Below the pieces are notes generated by a model that was given only the letters and a program-made list of their open reading frames with translations, was not told the origin of the DNA and made no database searches. The translations under genes and the position numbers were made by a program. 16,512 nucleotides of DNA from an uncultured Verrucomicrobiota bacterium. Its GTDB lineage: Bacteria > Verrucomicrobiota > Verrucomicrobiia > Chthoniobacterales > SZAS-18. Below are positions 1 through 7,377 of this stretch, piece by piece. Position 1 is the stretch's first letter. The number at the start of each line of letters is the position of its first letter. The stretch is taken from contig CALMOL010000410.1 of the NCBI GenBank assembly GCA_937871685.1, positions 1 to 16,512 of the forward strand. Reading direction: 5' to 3'.

Positions 1-363
1 ATCCTCATCCTCGACGACAACTTCAACATCCTGCTGCTCTACCACACGCTGGTGAGCGAGATGGGATTGAGCGTGCGGACCACGGCCGATGGCAACGAGG
101 CGCTGCGCTGGCTGGCCGACGAGCCCTTCGATCTGATCCTCACCGATCTGCGGATGCCGGTGATGGGCGGCGCGGAATTCATCCGGCGCGCGCGCGCCCT
201 CGGCGTGAAGAGCCGCATCATCGCCATCACCGCGTTCCAGAATCTGGCCGACGCCAACCAGCTCTCGAAGTTCCAGGTCTATGCCATCCTCATCAAGCCG
301 GTGCTGCTGACCAAGCTGGAGGAGATCATCCGCCGCGCCCTGGGCGAGCCGGAGGAAGCTTGA
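1..363 (+). CDS. response regulator receiver domain protein (5'-truncated by window edge)
   Basis: The open frame is continuous from the first base to a TGA, so the true start lies upstream. The visible 120 residues form a nearly complete CheY-like receiver domain: the acidic pair D5-D6 in ILILDDN, the phospho-acceptor D49 in LTDLRMP, the switch threonine T77 in IAITAF, and the lysine K99 in LIKPV. Only a short tail (RRALGEPEEA) follows, so no output domain lies C-terminal to it. By family knowledge, D49 would accept phosphate from a histidine kinase. The protein is either a single-domain CheY/Spo0F-type regulator or the C-terminal receiver of a hybrid kinase; the missing 5' part prevents a choice. 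The next gene starts about 170 bp downstream, so co-transcription is not evident. Confidence 0.9.
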   Translation: MLILDDNFNILLLYHTLVSEMGLSVRTTADGNEALRWLADEPFDLILTDLRMPVMGGAEFIRRARALGVKSRIIAITAFQNLADANQLSKFQVYAILIKPVLLTKLEEIIRRALGEPEEA

Positions 364-531
364 GGCGTCAGAGCAAGGTTTAGAAGACCGTTGAAGATCA
401 GGCGTTAACATCAGCCCTTGTCGCTGACTCCCATCTTTCGGTCGGCTTGAGGCCGAAGAACCCAAAGGTGCTTGATCAGCTCTCGAAACGCCGGACTTGC
501 CAAGCGGTGCGCCCTCTCGCCATCCTGCGCC

Positions 532-1134
532 ATGCGCCCATCGCTCGCTTTTTCTTTCCGCTCCTGTGTCTCCCTCGCGTGCCTCGGGGCGCTGACTCTC
601 GGCGGCTGTGCCGAGGCACCGCCCGCGGCTTCGAGCGCCTACATGGTGCGCTCGATCAGCTCGGGCCGTGGCGGCACGAATGGGGAGGCGCCCGTGCGGA
701 TCAGGCTGACCACGGCCGGCAACGTGTCCGAGGCAGATCTCTCCTCTATCACTTCCTACGTGCGGATCGTGGCGCGCCGTGAGGCCACCCGACGTCAGCG
801 AACCGTAGCCGAGCAACGGGCACGAACTGCTGTCGCGCGGATGGCCCCAGCCCAGCGCGCCTGCACGCGCTATCTCGCCGTGGACACGGATCGCTCCGCC
901 CCCACCTTCGAGACCCAGGCCGCCACGCTGGTTGGCAACGAGCCGGCGGAAAGCGGCGGCACCCTGCGCGCCATCGGCCCCGCGCCGAAGTTCGACCGCT
1001 CGGTCATGCTCTGGGACACGCAGAGCCAGAGCCTTGTAGGCAACGCCGTGTATGACATAGCTTCCGCCCCACCTCTGGGCAAGGCCGTACGCTTCGAGAG
1101 CTACGTGGCCCAATACGTGGGCGCGGGACGGTGA
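532..1134 (+). CDS. hypothetical lipoprotein
   Basis: The protein has about 200 residues and I recognise no family. The ATG at 532 is preferred over an upstream start at 472 because it gives a clean lipoprotein signal: MRPS, a hydrophobic stretch (VSLACLGALTL), then the lipobox L-G-G-C with Cys about 23 residues in. The mature part begins AEAPPAASS, a typical flexible Ala/Pro/Ser linker. The rest is mixed alpha/beta in composition, with an Arg-rich middle (RRQRTVAEQRARTAVARM), a lone Cys in the RACTRY segment, and a C-terminal stretch ending SYVAQYVGAGR. It would be anchored in the outer or inner membrane after Cys lipidation. It converges on sufU, and a long hairpin lies between the two stops. 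The function is unknown; the lipoprotein call is fairly firm. Confidence 0.75.
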   Translation: MRPSLAFSFRSCVSLACLGALTLGGCAEAPPAASSAYMVRSISSGRGGTNGEAPVRIRLTTAGNVSEADLSSITSYVRIVARREATRRQRTVAEQRARTAVARMAPAQRACTRYLAVDTDRSAPTFETQAATLVGNEPAESGGTLRAIGPAPKFDRSVMLWDTQSQSLVGNAVYDIASAPPLGKAVRFESYVAQYVGAGR

Positions 1135-1144
1135 GCAGGGACCA

Positions 1145-1178
1145 AGGTGGATGGCGCGAGGGACCGCGCCATCCACCT
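1145..1178. terminator. perfect 14-bp stem-loop between convergent genes (possible bidirectional terminator)
   Basis: AGGTGGATGGCGCG (1145-1158) and CGCGCCATCCACCT (1165-1178) are perfect inverted complements around a 6-base loop. The hairpin lies between the stop of the lipoprotein gene on + and the stop of sufU on -. Neither strand has a T-tract after the stem, so this is not a classical intrinsic terminator. It may act as a 3'-end stabilising or bidirectional transcription-ending structure. Termination is inferred from position; the palindrome itself is certain. Confidence 0.5.
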
Positions 1179-1223
1179 CGAAGGCAAGCGCGACGAACGC
1201 ACCCCCCTCGCGACGCGGTAGCG

Positions 1224-1751
1224 TCAGCCTAGCGAGAGCCCGTCGCCGTCCTCCTCGGTCGAGACCTTGCGCGGGGCGCGCAGGTCGAGTCCGTCCTCGG
1301 GGCCGGCGGCCGTGGGATTCGTTTCCAATGCGCCGCGCAGGGCGTGCCAGGCGAGCGTGGCGCACTTCACGCGCTGGGGGAACTTCCGCACGCCGGCCAG
1401 CAGGCGCAGCTCGCCGAGCGACTTCGCCGGCGGCGGCTGCGGCTCGGCCGAGATCATCGTCTGAAAATCATGCAGCAGGCTCTCCGCCTCGGCGTGTGAC
1501 TTGCCCTTCACCTTCGCGGTCATCATCGAGGCCGACGCCATGCAGATCGAGCAGCCGCTCCCGGTGAACGACACCTTCTCGACGCCACCGTCCGCGCCCA
1601 CGCGAACGTGGAGGTGGACCTCGTCGCCGCAGGTCGGATTGTCGCCGTCCACCGTGATGGTGGCATCGGGCAAGGGGCCGAAGTTCCGCGGCCGCGTCGA
1701 GTGGTCGAGGATGACGGTTTGGTAAAGCTCTTCGAGGTCAGTTTGCTCCAC
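1224..1751 (-). CDS. sufU: SufU-type Fe-S cluster assembly protein (sulfur acceptor for SufS)
   Basis: This 175-residue protein matches the SufU family, with EELYQTVILDHSTRPRN near the N-terminus followed by the ligand motifs. C41 and D43 (NPTCGDE), C67 (GSGCSIC, then MASASMMT) and C130 (VKCATLAWHAL) correspond to the zinc/sulfur-accepting residues of Bacillus SufU. The KGKSHAEAESLLHDF segment is also typical. The start is a GTG inside the end of sufS, giving a 14-base overlap and indicating translational coupling; no ATG gives a sensible N-terminus. In the family, SufU takes persulfide sulfur from SufS for delivery to the SufBCD scaffold in the cytosol. The tail (from about residue 143, ending DGDGLSLG) is poorly conserved and acidic. 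An extra Cys (C70) sits beside the second ligand. A NifU/IscU scaffold role is less likely given the SufU-type linker and the sufS partner. Confidence 0.9.
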   Translation of the reverse strand: MEQTDLEELYQTVILDHSTRPRNFGPLPDATITVDGDNPTCGDEVHLHVRVGADGGVEKVSFTGSGCSICMASASMMTAKVKGKSHAEAESLLHDFQTMISAEPQPPPAKSLGELRLLAGVRKFPQRVKCATLAWHALRGALETNPTAAGPEDGLDLRAPRKVSTEEDGDGLSLG

Positions 1752-3012
1752 GGCGGAAGAAATGCTGGATGTGCGCGACGACTTCGAGGAAGCGATCCAC
1801 CTCGGCCGGCGTGTTGTAGAAGTAGAAGGACGCGCGCGCGCTCGACTTGATGCCGAGCTTGCGGTGCAGCGGCTGGTTGCAGTGGTGCCCGCCGCGCAGG
1901 GCCACGCCCTGGCGATCAGCGAGCGTGACCACATCGTGCGCGTGCACGTCGTCGAGCACGAAGCTCACGAGACCGGCGCGATCCTCGCCGGGGCCGAAGA
2001 GGCGGGTGCCACCGAGCGACTGGAGGCCGCGCCACGCGCGCACGGCCAGTTCGCGATCATGCTCCCAGATCCTTTCGCGGCCGACGGTGTCGAGATAGTC
2101 CATCGCCGCGTGGAGGCCGATCGCGCCGGCGATGTGCGGCGTGCCGGCCTCGAACTTGTGCGGGATCGTGTTCCACTTCGCCGAGAAGAAATCGACCGAC
2201 GAGATCATCTCGCCGCCGCCCTGCCACGGCGGCATCGCGTCGAGCAGCTCGGCGCGCGCCCACAGCACGCCGGAGCCGGTGGGGCCGAGGATCTTGTGGC
2301 CGGAGAAGACGAGGAAGTCGCAGCCGAGGTCCTGCACGTCCACCACGCGGTGGCCGGCGCTCTGGGCGGCGTCGATGAGCGTGGTGATGCCGGCGGCGCG
2401 GGCGCGGGCGCACCATTCCTTCGCGGGGTTCACCGTCGCCATCGTGTTCGAGATGTGCGGGAAGACCCACAGCTTCACGGATGGCGTGAGCAGCTCGTCG
2501 AGCTTTGATTCATCGGCCACTCCAGAATCGCCGCAGACGGGCAGATACTTGAGCTTCACGCCGGAGCGCGCGGCGAGCATCTGCCAGGGCACGAGGTTGG
2601 AATGATGTTCCAGCTCAAGAAGGAGGATTTCGTCGCCTTCCTTGAGGAATTTCCGGCCCCACGTCTGCGCCACGAGGTTGATGCCTTCCGTGGTGCCGTT
2701 GGTGAAGACGACTTCGTTCGCGGACGGCGCGTTGAGGAACCGAGCGGCCCGGACGCGCGCGCCCTCGTAGGCGGTGGTGGCGCGGTTGGAAAGCTCGTGG
2801 ATGCCGCGGTGGACGTTGGCGTTGTCGCGCTCGTAGTAGTGGACGAGGGCGTCGATGACCTGCCGCGGCTTCTGCGAGGTGGCGGCGTTGTCGAAGTAGA
2901 TGAGCGGGTGCCCGTTGACCTCCTGGTGCAGCGCCGGGAAATCGGCCCGCAACGCGGCGAAGTCGAGCCCCGCGGCCGGCGGGGAAGGAAGGTCGGAAAC
3001 TTGATTGAGCAT
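1738..3012 (-). CDS. sufS: cysteine desulfurase SufS
   Basis: The 424-residue protein is a class V aminotransferase-fold enzyme of the SufS type. Visible landmarks are YFDNAATSQKP (39-49), NVHRGIHELSNRAT (66-79), the cofactor-stacking H137 in LEHHSN, D214 in TLIDAAQSAGH, the PLP Schiff-base lysine K240 in SGHKILGPTGSG, and the persulfide-forming C378 in RGGHHCNQP. The Asn after the catalytic Cys replaces the commoner Ala. The reaction is L-cysteine to L-alanine with enzyme-bound persulfide, in the cytosol. Length is about 15 residues over the usual because of a short N-terminal extension. The ATG at 3012 is chosen because LDFAALRADFPALH follows it in the normal register. The gene is first in an overlapping pair with sufU; sufBCD are not in the window. 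A perfect 16-bp palindrome lies just upstream of the start. Confidence 0.95.
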   Translation of the reverse strand: MLNQVSDLPSPPAAGLDFAALRADFPALHQEVNGHPLIYFDNAATSQKPRQVIDALVHYYERDNANVHRGIHELSNRATTAYEGARVRAARFLNAPSANEVVFTNGTTEGINLVAQTWGRKFLKEGDEILLLELEHHSNLVPWQMLAARSGVKLKYLPVCGDSGVADESKLDELLTPSVKLWVFPHISNTMATVNPAKEWCARARAAGITTLIDAAQSAGHRVVDVQDLGCDFLVFSGHKILGPTGSGVLWARAELLDAMPPWQGGGEMISSVDFFSAKWNTIPHKFEAGTPHIAGAIGLHAAMDYLDTVGRERIWEHDRELAVRAWRGLQSLGGTRLFGPGEDRAGLVSFVLDDVHAHDVVTLADRQGVALRGGHHCNQPLHRKLGIKSSARASFYFYNTPAEVDRFLEVVAHIQHFFRRGAN

Positions 3013-3016
3013 GGGC

Positions 3017-3032
3017 GTCCGCCGCGGCGGAC
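3017..3032. promoter_or_regulatory. 16-bp perfect palindrome immediately upstream of sufS
   Basis: GTCCGCCGCGGCGGAC is a perfect palindrome four bases before the sufS ATG. In the mRNA it would fold over the ribosome-binding region, and no Shine-Dalgarno sequence is visible there. It could be an operator, a translational hairpin, or a chance product of high GC. It does not resemble the A/T-containing IscR or SufR sites that I know of. Position is the only functional argument. Confidence 0.3.
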
Positions 3033-3110
3033 CATTACGCTACGGGAGCGGCCCGCGCGGGCAAGACGGGTGACGGGGGCAGGCGGACCCCGTCGCATAA
3101 CCACCGGCGC

Positions 3111-3659
3111 TCACTTTTTGGGCTTCGGCTCCGGGTCTTCCGTAGGCGCTTCCGGCTCCTCTATACCGCGGGCCGCGCGGTCCATCTTTCTCAGCTCTTC
3201 CAGCGAGGTCTGCCCCCCGAACGGCAGCTTCAATTCCGAAAAGATCACCGCGAGCGCGGGGAGATCAGGATCCGCGCGCTCATCCTCCGGCCGCGCGCGC
3301 GTATTGCGGCAATCGAAGCAAATCTCCAGGAAGGCGACCATGCGGCCCCGCCGGTCGTAAAACACGAAGAGATTGTGCGGGTCGTAGCAGGCAGACACCG
3401 TCCGGCGGGTTTCCACGCGTCGCCGTTGCGTGGCCAGAAGGCGGCGGACTTGATCCTTGGAAAGGACCGCGCCCTTGGGGTTGAGCACGCCGGGAAGCAA
3501 CTTCCCCCGGTCGGAGATCACCTTGTCCAAGGGCTCGCCCTCCGTCGCCGGCCAAGCATACGCACGGACCTCGGCAAAGGGCACGCCCGGCCACGCGCCC
3601 ACGAGAAGCGAAGGCGCGCCAAGGCAGGCAAGGAAAGCAACGAGGCAAAGGCGATGCAT
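3111..3659 (-). CDS. secreted protein of unknown function, CYxPHN/EICFDC family (copy A)
   Basis: The product has 182 residues and no family that I recognise. The ATG at 3659 gives a good Sec signal peptide (MHRLCLVAFLACLGAPSLLVG). The frame stays open upstream through the 21-bp repeat array to 4130, but that extension is low-complexity and would bury the signal, so it is rejected. The mature protein begins AWPGVPFAEVRAYAWPA, then PGVLNPKGAVLSKDQVRRLL, ACYDPHNLFVF, and GRMVAFLEICFDC, and it ends in a charged Pro/Glu/Lys tail (PKPKK). Three Cys, one in CYxPHN and two in CFDC, are shared with copy B at 7378-7881, suggesting a disulfide or metal site in the periplasm. The two copies align from the signal peptide through the ELxLP segment with more than half identical residues by eye. 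It lies about 100 bp upstream of sufS on the same strand. The function is unknown. Confidence 0.8.
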   Translation of the reverse strand: MHRLCLVAFLACLGAPSLLVGAWPGVPFAEVRAYAWPATEGEPLDKVISDRGKLLPGVLNPKGAVLSKDQVRRLLATQRRRVETRRTVSACYDPHNLFVFYDRRGRMVAFLEICFDCRNTRARPEDERADPDLPALAVIFSELKLPFGGQTSLEELRKMDRAARGIEEPEAPTEDPEPKPKK

Positions 3660-3844
3660 GGTGGTGGCGCCGGAGTTCACGCGGACTCTTGCATGATTTC
3701 GATTCAGTGGCTTCGAGAGGCTTCGGAAAGCGCCGGGCCAGGAGGACAAACCCCGCGCGGCGAAGGTCGCGGAGCCTCGGAAAGGGCTTGGGGGTGACCG
3801 CTGTTGCAAATGCTCACTCATCTTGCGTGGGCCATTCCCGCCCC

Positions 3845-4096
3845 GGCGCAGACCTGAATCGAGCCTTCGCAGAGCATTTTTTGCTCTGCGCAGACCTGAT
3901 TCAGTCCTTCGCAGACCATATTTTGCTCTGCGCAGGCCTGATTTAGGTCTGCGCAGGCCTGATTTTGCTCTGCGAAGGCTCAATTCAGGTCTGCGCAGAC
4001 CGTATTTTGCTCTGCGCAGGCTGAGATTGGCTCTGCGCAGGCCAAAATATGCTCTGCGAAGAGTCGATTTTGGTCTGCGAAGACCCAGTTTGGCTG
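3845..4096. repeat. 12-unit tandem array with 21-bp period
   Basis: Twelve imperfect units follow each other without gaps, each starting at a TGCGCAG or TTCGCAG core. Each unit has a GC half built on a palindromic TGCGCA/TCTGCGCAGA core, flanked by GGTC/GACC or GCTC/GAGC, and an AT-rich half such as TGATTTTG or CATATTTTG. Because the period is a multiple of three, frames on both strands stay open and would read as heptads LRRPxxA (+) or LRRAxxG (-). No spacers of constant unique sequence exist, so it is not a CRISPR array. It lies in a non-coding gap upstream of copy A of the secreted protein (on -). Possible roles are a protein-binding array, a minisatellite prone to slippage, or structured RNA; none is shown. 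Confidence 0.9.
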
Positions 4097-4485
4097 ATCC
4101 GAAGGCAGGCCGGGGACGCGAGGGAGCCAAGGCCGGAGTGTCTTCTTCTGGAAGAAACGTTTTCGCCCCTCTTGGCCAAGTTCGGAGAAGCTCGGGGCGA
4201 GGCCCATCCCGGCGCTTTGGGCCCGGCGGTTTCCGAGCCTCGTCCTCCGGTGCCCGAACAAATGCAAGTCAGCCTCCGCCCGAGTCCAAGCCCTCTTCCC
4301 AAAGGCAGTTGGTCGCCCCGATTGCCGGCGGAGGAGAATGACCGCCGCGAAGAATGATAAAGGAACCATTCTCCCGGGCGACGGTGCGATCATGGCGCCG
4401 GCGTTTCCGCCGCCCGCTCCAGGTTCACGCCGCGGGCGGCGGCCCATACTACCGTTCACTGCATCGCCGATTCTGACCGAAGTCG
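4097..4485. other. intergenic stretch without recognised gene
   Basis: I see no open frame with plausible protein composition on either strand between the repeat array and the inverted GTTGTTC boxes. Frames that are open here give Pro/Arg/Ser-rich low-complexity products typical of shadows in GC-rich DNA. A short hairpin (ACCGA-AG-TCGGT) sits at about 4477-4488. No tRNA cloverleaf or terminator with a T-tract was found. Confidence 0.5.
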
Positions 4486-4564
4486 GTTGTTCAGCGTTGT
4501 TCAAATGTGAATTTAACAATGCCGAGAAGATCTCCACTATCCGCTATGAACAACGTAGAACAAC
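4486..4564. repeat. 18-bp inverted repeat built of tandem GTTGTTC boxes around the start of the broken NTPase gene
   Basis: GTTGTTCAGCGTTGTTCA at 4486-4503 is matched, with two mismatches, by the reverse complement of 4547-4564. Each arm is itself a direct repeat of GTTGTTC with 10-base spacing, so four boxes form an inverted pair of tandems around a 43-base centre. The right arm covers the candidate ATG at 4546. One helical turn between boxes is what a cooperative DNA-binding protein would recognise, so an operator is plausible. The end of a small mobile element is the alternative. Confidence 0.6.
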
Positions 4565-6100
4565 GTAAGGTCGAAGGCGTATTTATTGCCGCGCTCAGCC
4601 GGGGGCGCCAGAAATGGTGTGCCATCTTCTGTCATCCGCTGATACCCGATGAATCGACCGGGAAGCCAGGAGCGCGCGTTCGTCGCGGGCTTGGGACTGA
4701 TGACCGAGCGGATGCTCAGGCAATCGTTGACGAATTGAACGTGATGCTCTCAAATCGAGACTTTTGGCAACTCGGCGCCCGCGAGGTGGCGGCCCGCCGG
4801 TTTCACCCCAAGGCCGTTTCCGCCTTCTACGACCACGACTGTCTGCGGGTCGTGCTGTCCGATCCATGGGCGAAGCGAGATGAGGTTCTTTCCCTGCCGG
4901 GAGCTGCGGAGGGCTTCTCGGTGACTCAAATCGTCGGCTCATTCGGAGTCGGCAAAACTACATTGGTTCGGCAGTTGATCGGAACGTCTTCAAAGCAGGA
5001 GAGATTTCCATCTACTGCCAAGGGAAGACGACAATTTGCGATACCGAGATTATCTGTGCGCCCGGCAGCTATTCGGCGGTGGTGTCGTTCCTTTCCCGCG
5101 ATCGTGCGCGTGCGCATGTCGAGGAATGTGTCGAGGCGGCGGTATCGTCGGCAATCGAGGGGTTGGGCGACGGCGTCATCACCCGCCGGTTCCTTGAGCA
5201 CAGCGAACAGCGATTTCGGCTCGCATACGTTCTCGGAAAGCCCGTCGCGCCAAAGAAAGCTGACGACGATGAAGATTTAGACGATGAGCCAGAGGAAGGG
5301 GGCAGGAGCGAATGGCACTCAGCTAAGCCCGATGACGCAACCCTCACAGGGAGGGCCTTCCGCCCGATTTTCAGAAGCAATCGATGGCCGATTCCTGGCG
5401 GCTTGCTCCAAAGCGCCTTGGTTGCGGCCTGCACCTGGGACTTGGTCGGCGTGCGGGCGGTCGAATCGACTCGGAAGTCCGCGCGTCGCCCCGGATTGCG
5501 CCCGAGTGTCCTTGAATTGGCCGCCCGAGAGCTGGAAGCAGGTGCGTATCGCGGCACCCGCGAGCATCCGCTTCGGGAAAACGCCTCTTTCCGAGCTGCC
5601 GCGGCCAGTTGCGCTGCCGCGCTTAGCTTAGTGCCATTCGGGTCAGACCTGAGCATCGGAAACGTATCGAAGCACTTTCTCGACGATTCGCGAAGCAGTG
5701 GGACGATAAATATGATGACCTCCAGCCGGTTGCTCATCTACGAATGCTTCTCGTTGAGCGGTTAGCGGTGTTCTGGGCGACTCCCAAAGTGTGGAAGCCT
5801 GCGCATTGCTCGCAAGAAGCGAAAGATGCAGCGATTCAGAACGTCACCAGCCAGTTTGCCTCGCGGATGTAGGCATACATCAGCCGGCGCTTTCGTGAGG
5901 ATCATCTCAATGCTTGGTCGCGCGCATACGGGCGCAGTGGTCGCGGTTCGGGCCGGGAACGCTCGAACGACGTGCGCATGATTGACGAGGATGTCGCGCT
6001 GATCCCCGCGGAGGAACGAGCATCCAAACTCTTCGATGACATTCGCGAACTGTGCCGCGAGGCGATTAAGGCGGCGGGAGGTGAGGTCCTGGTCGCTTGA
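4546..6100 (+). pseudogene. disrupted P-loop NTPase (dynamin-like/GTPase type), frameshifted and with in-frame stops
   Basis: The N-terminal part reads in one frame from MNNVEQRKVEGVFIAALS through VRRGLGTDDRADAQAIVDELN to a Walker A motif, GSFGVGKTT, and RFPSTA. Coding then jumps to the -1 frame at about 5020 (GKTTICDTEIICAPG, later EECVEAAVSSAIEGLGDG). One missing base near 5020 would restore an uninterrupted FPSTATGKTTICDTEI. The C-terminal part lies in a third frame from about 5627 (RKRIEALSRRFAKQWDDKYDD, then LVERLAVFW). It is cut by TAG at 5870-5872 and continues in the same frame (AYISRRFREDHLNAW) to EIKAAGGEVLVA-like sequence and TGA. The segment at about 5330-5626 is degraded in all frames. 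Base composition is lower in GC than its neighbours. The start could instead be GTG 4507 or ATG 4519. Loss of function is strongly suggested; sequencing error could explain one lesion but hardly all. Family assignment beyond P-loop NTPase is inference. Confidence 0.75.
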
Positions 6101-6244
6101 AGCTTGCCAGAGAGGATGAATCGCTTTCCTTCCGACGCTCTCACACGCCGGATTCAAATATTGCCTGCTTTGGACCAGTCGAAATGTGTTTCAAGGCGGC
6201 GGGTCCCATCTGTTTCTGCTGGCTCTTGCATTAATTCCTCTGCA

Positions 6245-7276
6245 ATGAAATCCATTATTCCGCTTTGGCTTCTCCTGGTCCTGGGACTGGCGCGTTCAGC
6301 TTTGGCCCAGAATAGTTTCCACGGCGCTTGGGAAGGCACCCTCAATGACGGCACGCGTTTCATCGGTTACGTCGCCAGCAACCAGCGGGCGTTCTTCGGT
6401 TACGTCACGAATGGCGGAGGATTCGGCTATGGTATGACCTCGATTGCGTCCGACGGCTCATTTGCTGGATCGCTGAACGGCTCGAATTACTCCGCTCGAA
6501 TTGACGTGGGTGGGACGCTCACCGTGACGGTTAATCCTGGTGGGCTGACCGGCTCCGCCCCGCGCTCCTCATTCTCGCGCGGCGGAAATGTGGCGGGCGC
6601 CTTCACCGGCTTTCTTGAGGATGCCTCCTCGCCGTCCGCTGCCTTCGTGGACTTCATCATCATGCCGAGTCGAAACGTGTATGCGGTCGTCTATTACAAT
6701 TCTGGGAGCCCGCTCGATGCCGCCGTGGGAACCATCTCCTACTCGTCGAACACCTCCGCGAACTTCAATGTGCGGTCGGCCGCGCTGGGCGTGAACTATT
6801 CCGGCCCAGCCTCCTACAGCGATGGCGGGCTCTTCGGCTATATCCAGCGACCCGGCGAGCGGGCGCGCTATTTTTTCTGCCACCGCTCCAATGCGGATCA
6901 GCGGCTCATCAATCTTTCAACCCGCGGTAACGTCGGCATGAACGACAACGTCCTCATCGGTGGAATCGTGATCCGGGACGGAGCCAAACGCGTGATGGTG
7001 CGAGCGCTGGGGCCGTCGTTGTCCGCCGCTGGCGTGCAAGGAGTGCTCGCGAACCCGACACTGGAACTGCGGGATTCCGCTGGCCGCCTGCTCGCGCAGA
7101 ACGACGACTGGAGGAGCAGTCAGGCGACAGAGATCCAAAGTCTGGGATTAGCGCCTTCCAACAACTTGGAATCGGCGCTGATCGTAAACCTGGAAGCGGG
7201 TGCCTACACGGCCATCGTGCGTGGTGCGGGCGGGGCCACGGGAGTTGCGCTGGTGGAAGCCTACGAGATCGACTGA
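6245..7276 (+). CDS. secreted protein with C-terminal RALGPSL-type domain
   Basis: The product has 343 residues. The ATG at 6245 gives a textbook signal peptide (MKSIIPLWLLLVLGLARSALAQ, predicted cleavage after ALA); an earlier in-frame start at 6104 would add a non-signal leader and is rejected. Residues of about 25-200 are Gly/Ser/Asn-rich with a repeated YVASNQRAFFGYVTNGGG-like pattern, suggesting a beta-sandwich. From about residue 235 comes the domain NVGMNDNVLIGGIVI, VMVRALGPSLSAAGV, NPTLELRDSAG, LAQNDDWRSSQATEIQSLGLAP, and GAYTAIVRGAG, ending VALVEAYEID. By my knowledge this domain is common in exported Verrucomicrobiota proteins, often at the C-terminus, with no established activity. 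The same domain occurs twice in the product at 8234-9589. It probably acts at the cell surface or outside the cell. Exact role unknown. Confidence 0.85.
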   Translation: MKSIIPLWLLLVLGLARSALAQNSFHGAWEGTLNDGTRFIGYVASNQRAFFGYVTNGGGFGYGMTSIASDGSFAGSLNGSNYSARIDVGGTLTVTVNPGGLTGSAPRSSFSRGGNVAGAFTGFLEDASSPSAAFVDFIIMPSRNVYAVVYYNSGSPLDAAVGTISYSSNTSANFNVRSAALGVNYSGPASYSDGGLFGYIQRPGERARYFFCHRSNADQRLINLSTRGNVGMNDNVLIGGIVIRDGAKRVMVRALGPSLSAAGVQGVLANPTLELRDSAGRLLAQNDDWRSSQATEIQSLGLAPSNNLESALIVNLEAGAYTAIVRGAGGATGVALVEAYEID

Positions 7277-7333
7277 CTCATTCCGCTGCCCTCTACAGAT
7301 TTGCACCGCGGGCGGCGGCCCTTCGGGTGAGTT

Positions 7334-7349
7334 CGCGCTTCGGAGCGCG
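7334..7349. terminator. short stem-loop between convergent genes (weak terminator candidate)
   Basis: CGCGCT-TCGG-AGCGCG forms a perfect 6-bp stem in the gap between the stop of the secreted protein on + and the stop of copy B on -. No T-tract follows on either strand. It is listed because it is the only secondary structure seen in this convergent gap; GC-rich chance pairing is possible. Confidence 0.25.
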
Positions 7350-7377
7350 GCGGCCAACAGCTTGAGAAGAGGTCCAG

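Noticed and set aside
3845..4096. CRISPR array
   Set aside because: Units are contiguous 21-mers with no unique spacers of constant length and no cas genes in the window.
3660..4130. N-terminal extension of the secreted protein copy A through the repeat array (total 339 residues)
   Set aside because: The frame is open only because the 21-bp repeat has no stop in that frame. The extension is Arg/Leu heptads and would bury an obvious signal peptide that starts at 3659; the paralog copy B has no such extension.
3823..4341. Plus-strand open frame of LRRPxxA heptads, possible leucine-rich repeat protein
   Set aside because: No start context, poor composition outside the repeat, and the opposite strand gives the same type of heptads, as expected from palindromic repeat units.
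4429..4445. CCGCGGGCGGCGGCCC shared with about 7306-7321 as a possible duplication footprint
   Set aside because: Only 16 bases of pure GC; chance is likely at this base composition and no similarity continues on either side.
5284..5631. 115-codon plus-strand open frame inside the NTPase region
   Set aside because: Ser/Pro/Arg-rich and without motifs; it lies in the degraded middle of the pseudogene. A short true coding remnant in it cannot be excluded.
5762..6157. 131-codon minus-strand open frame
   Set aside because: The plus strand in this stretch, read through one TAG, gives a far more protein-like sequence that continues the broken NTPase.
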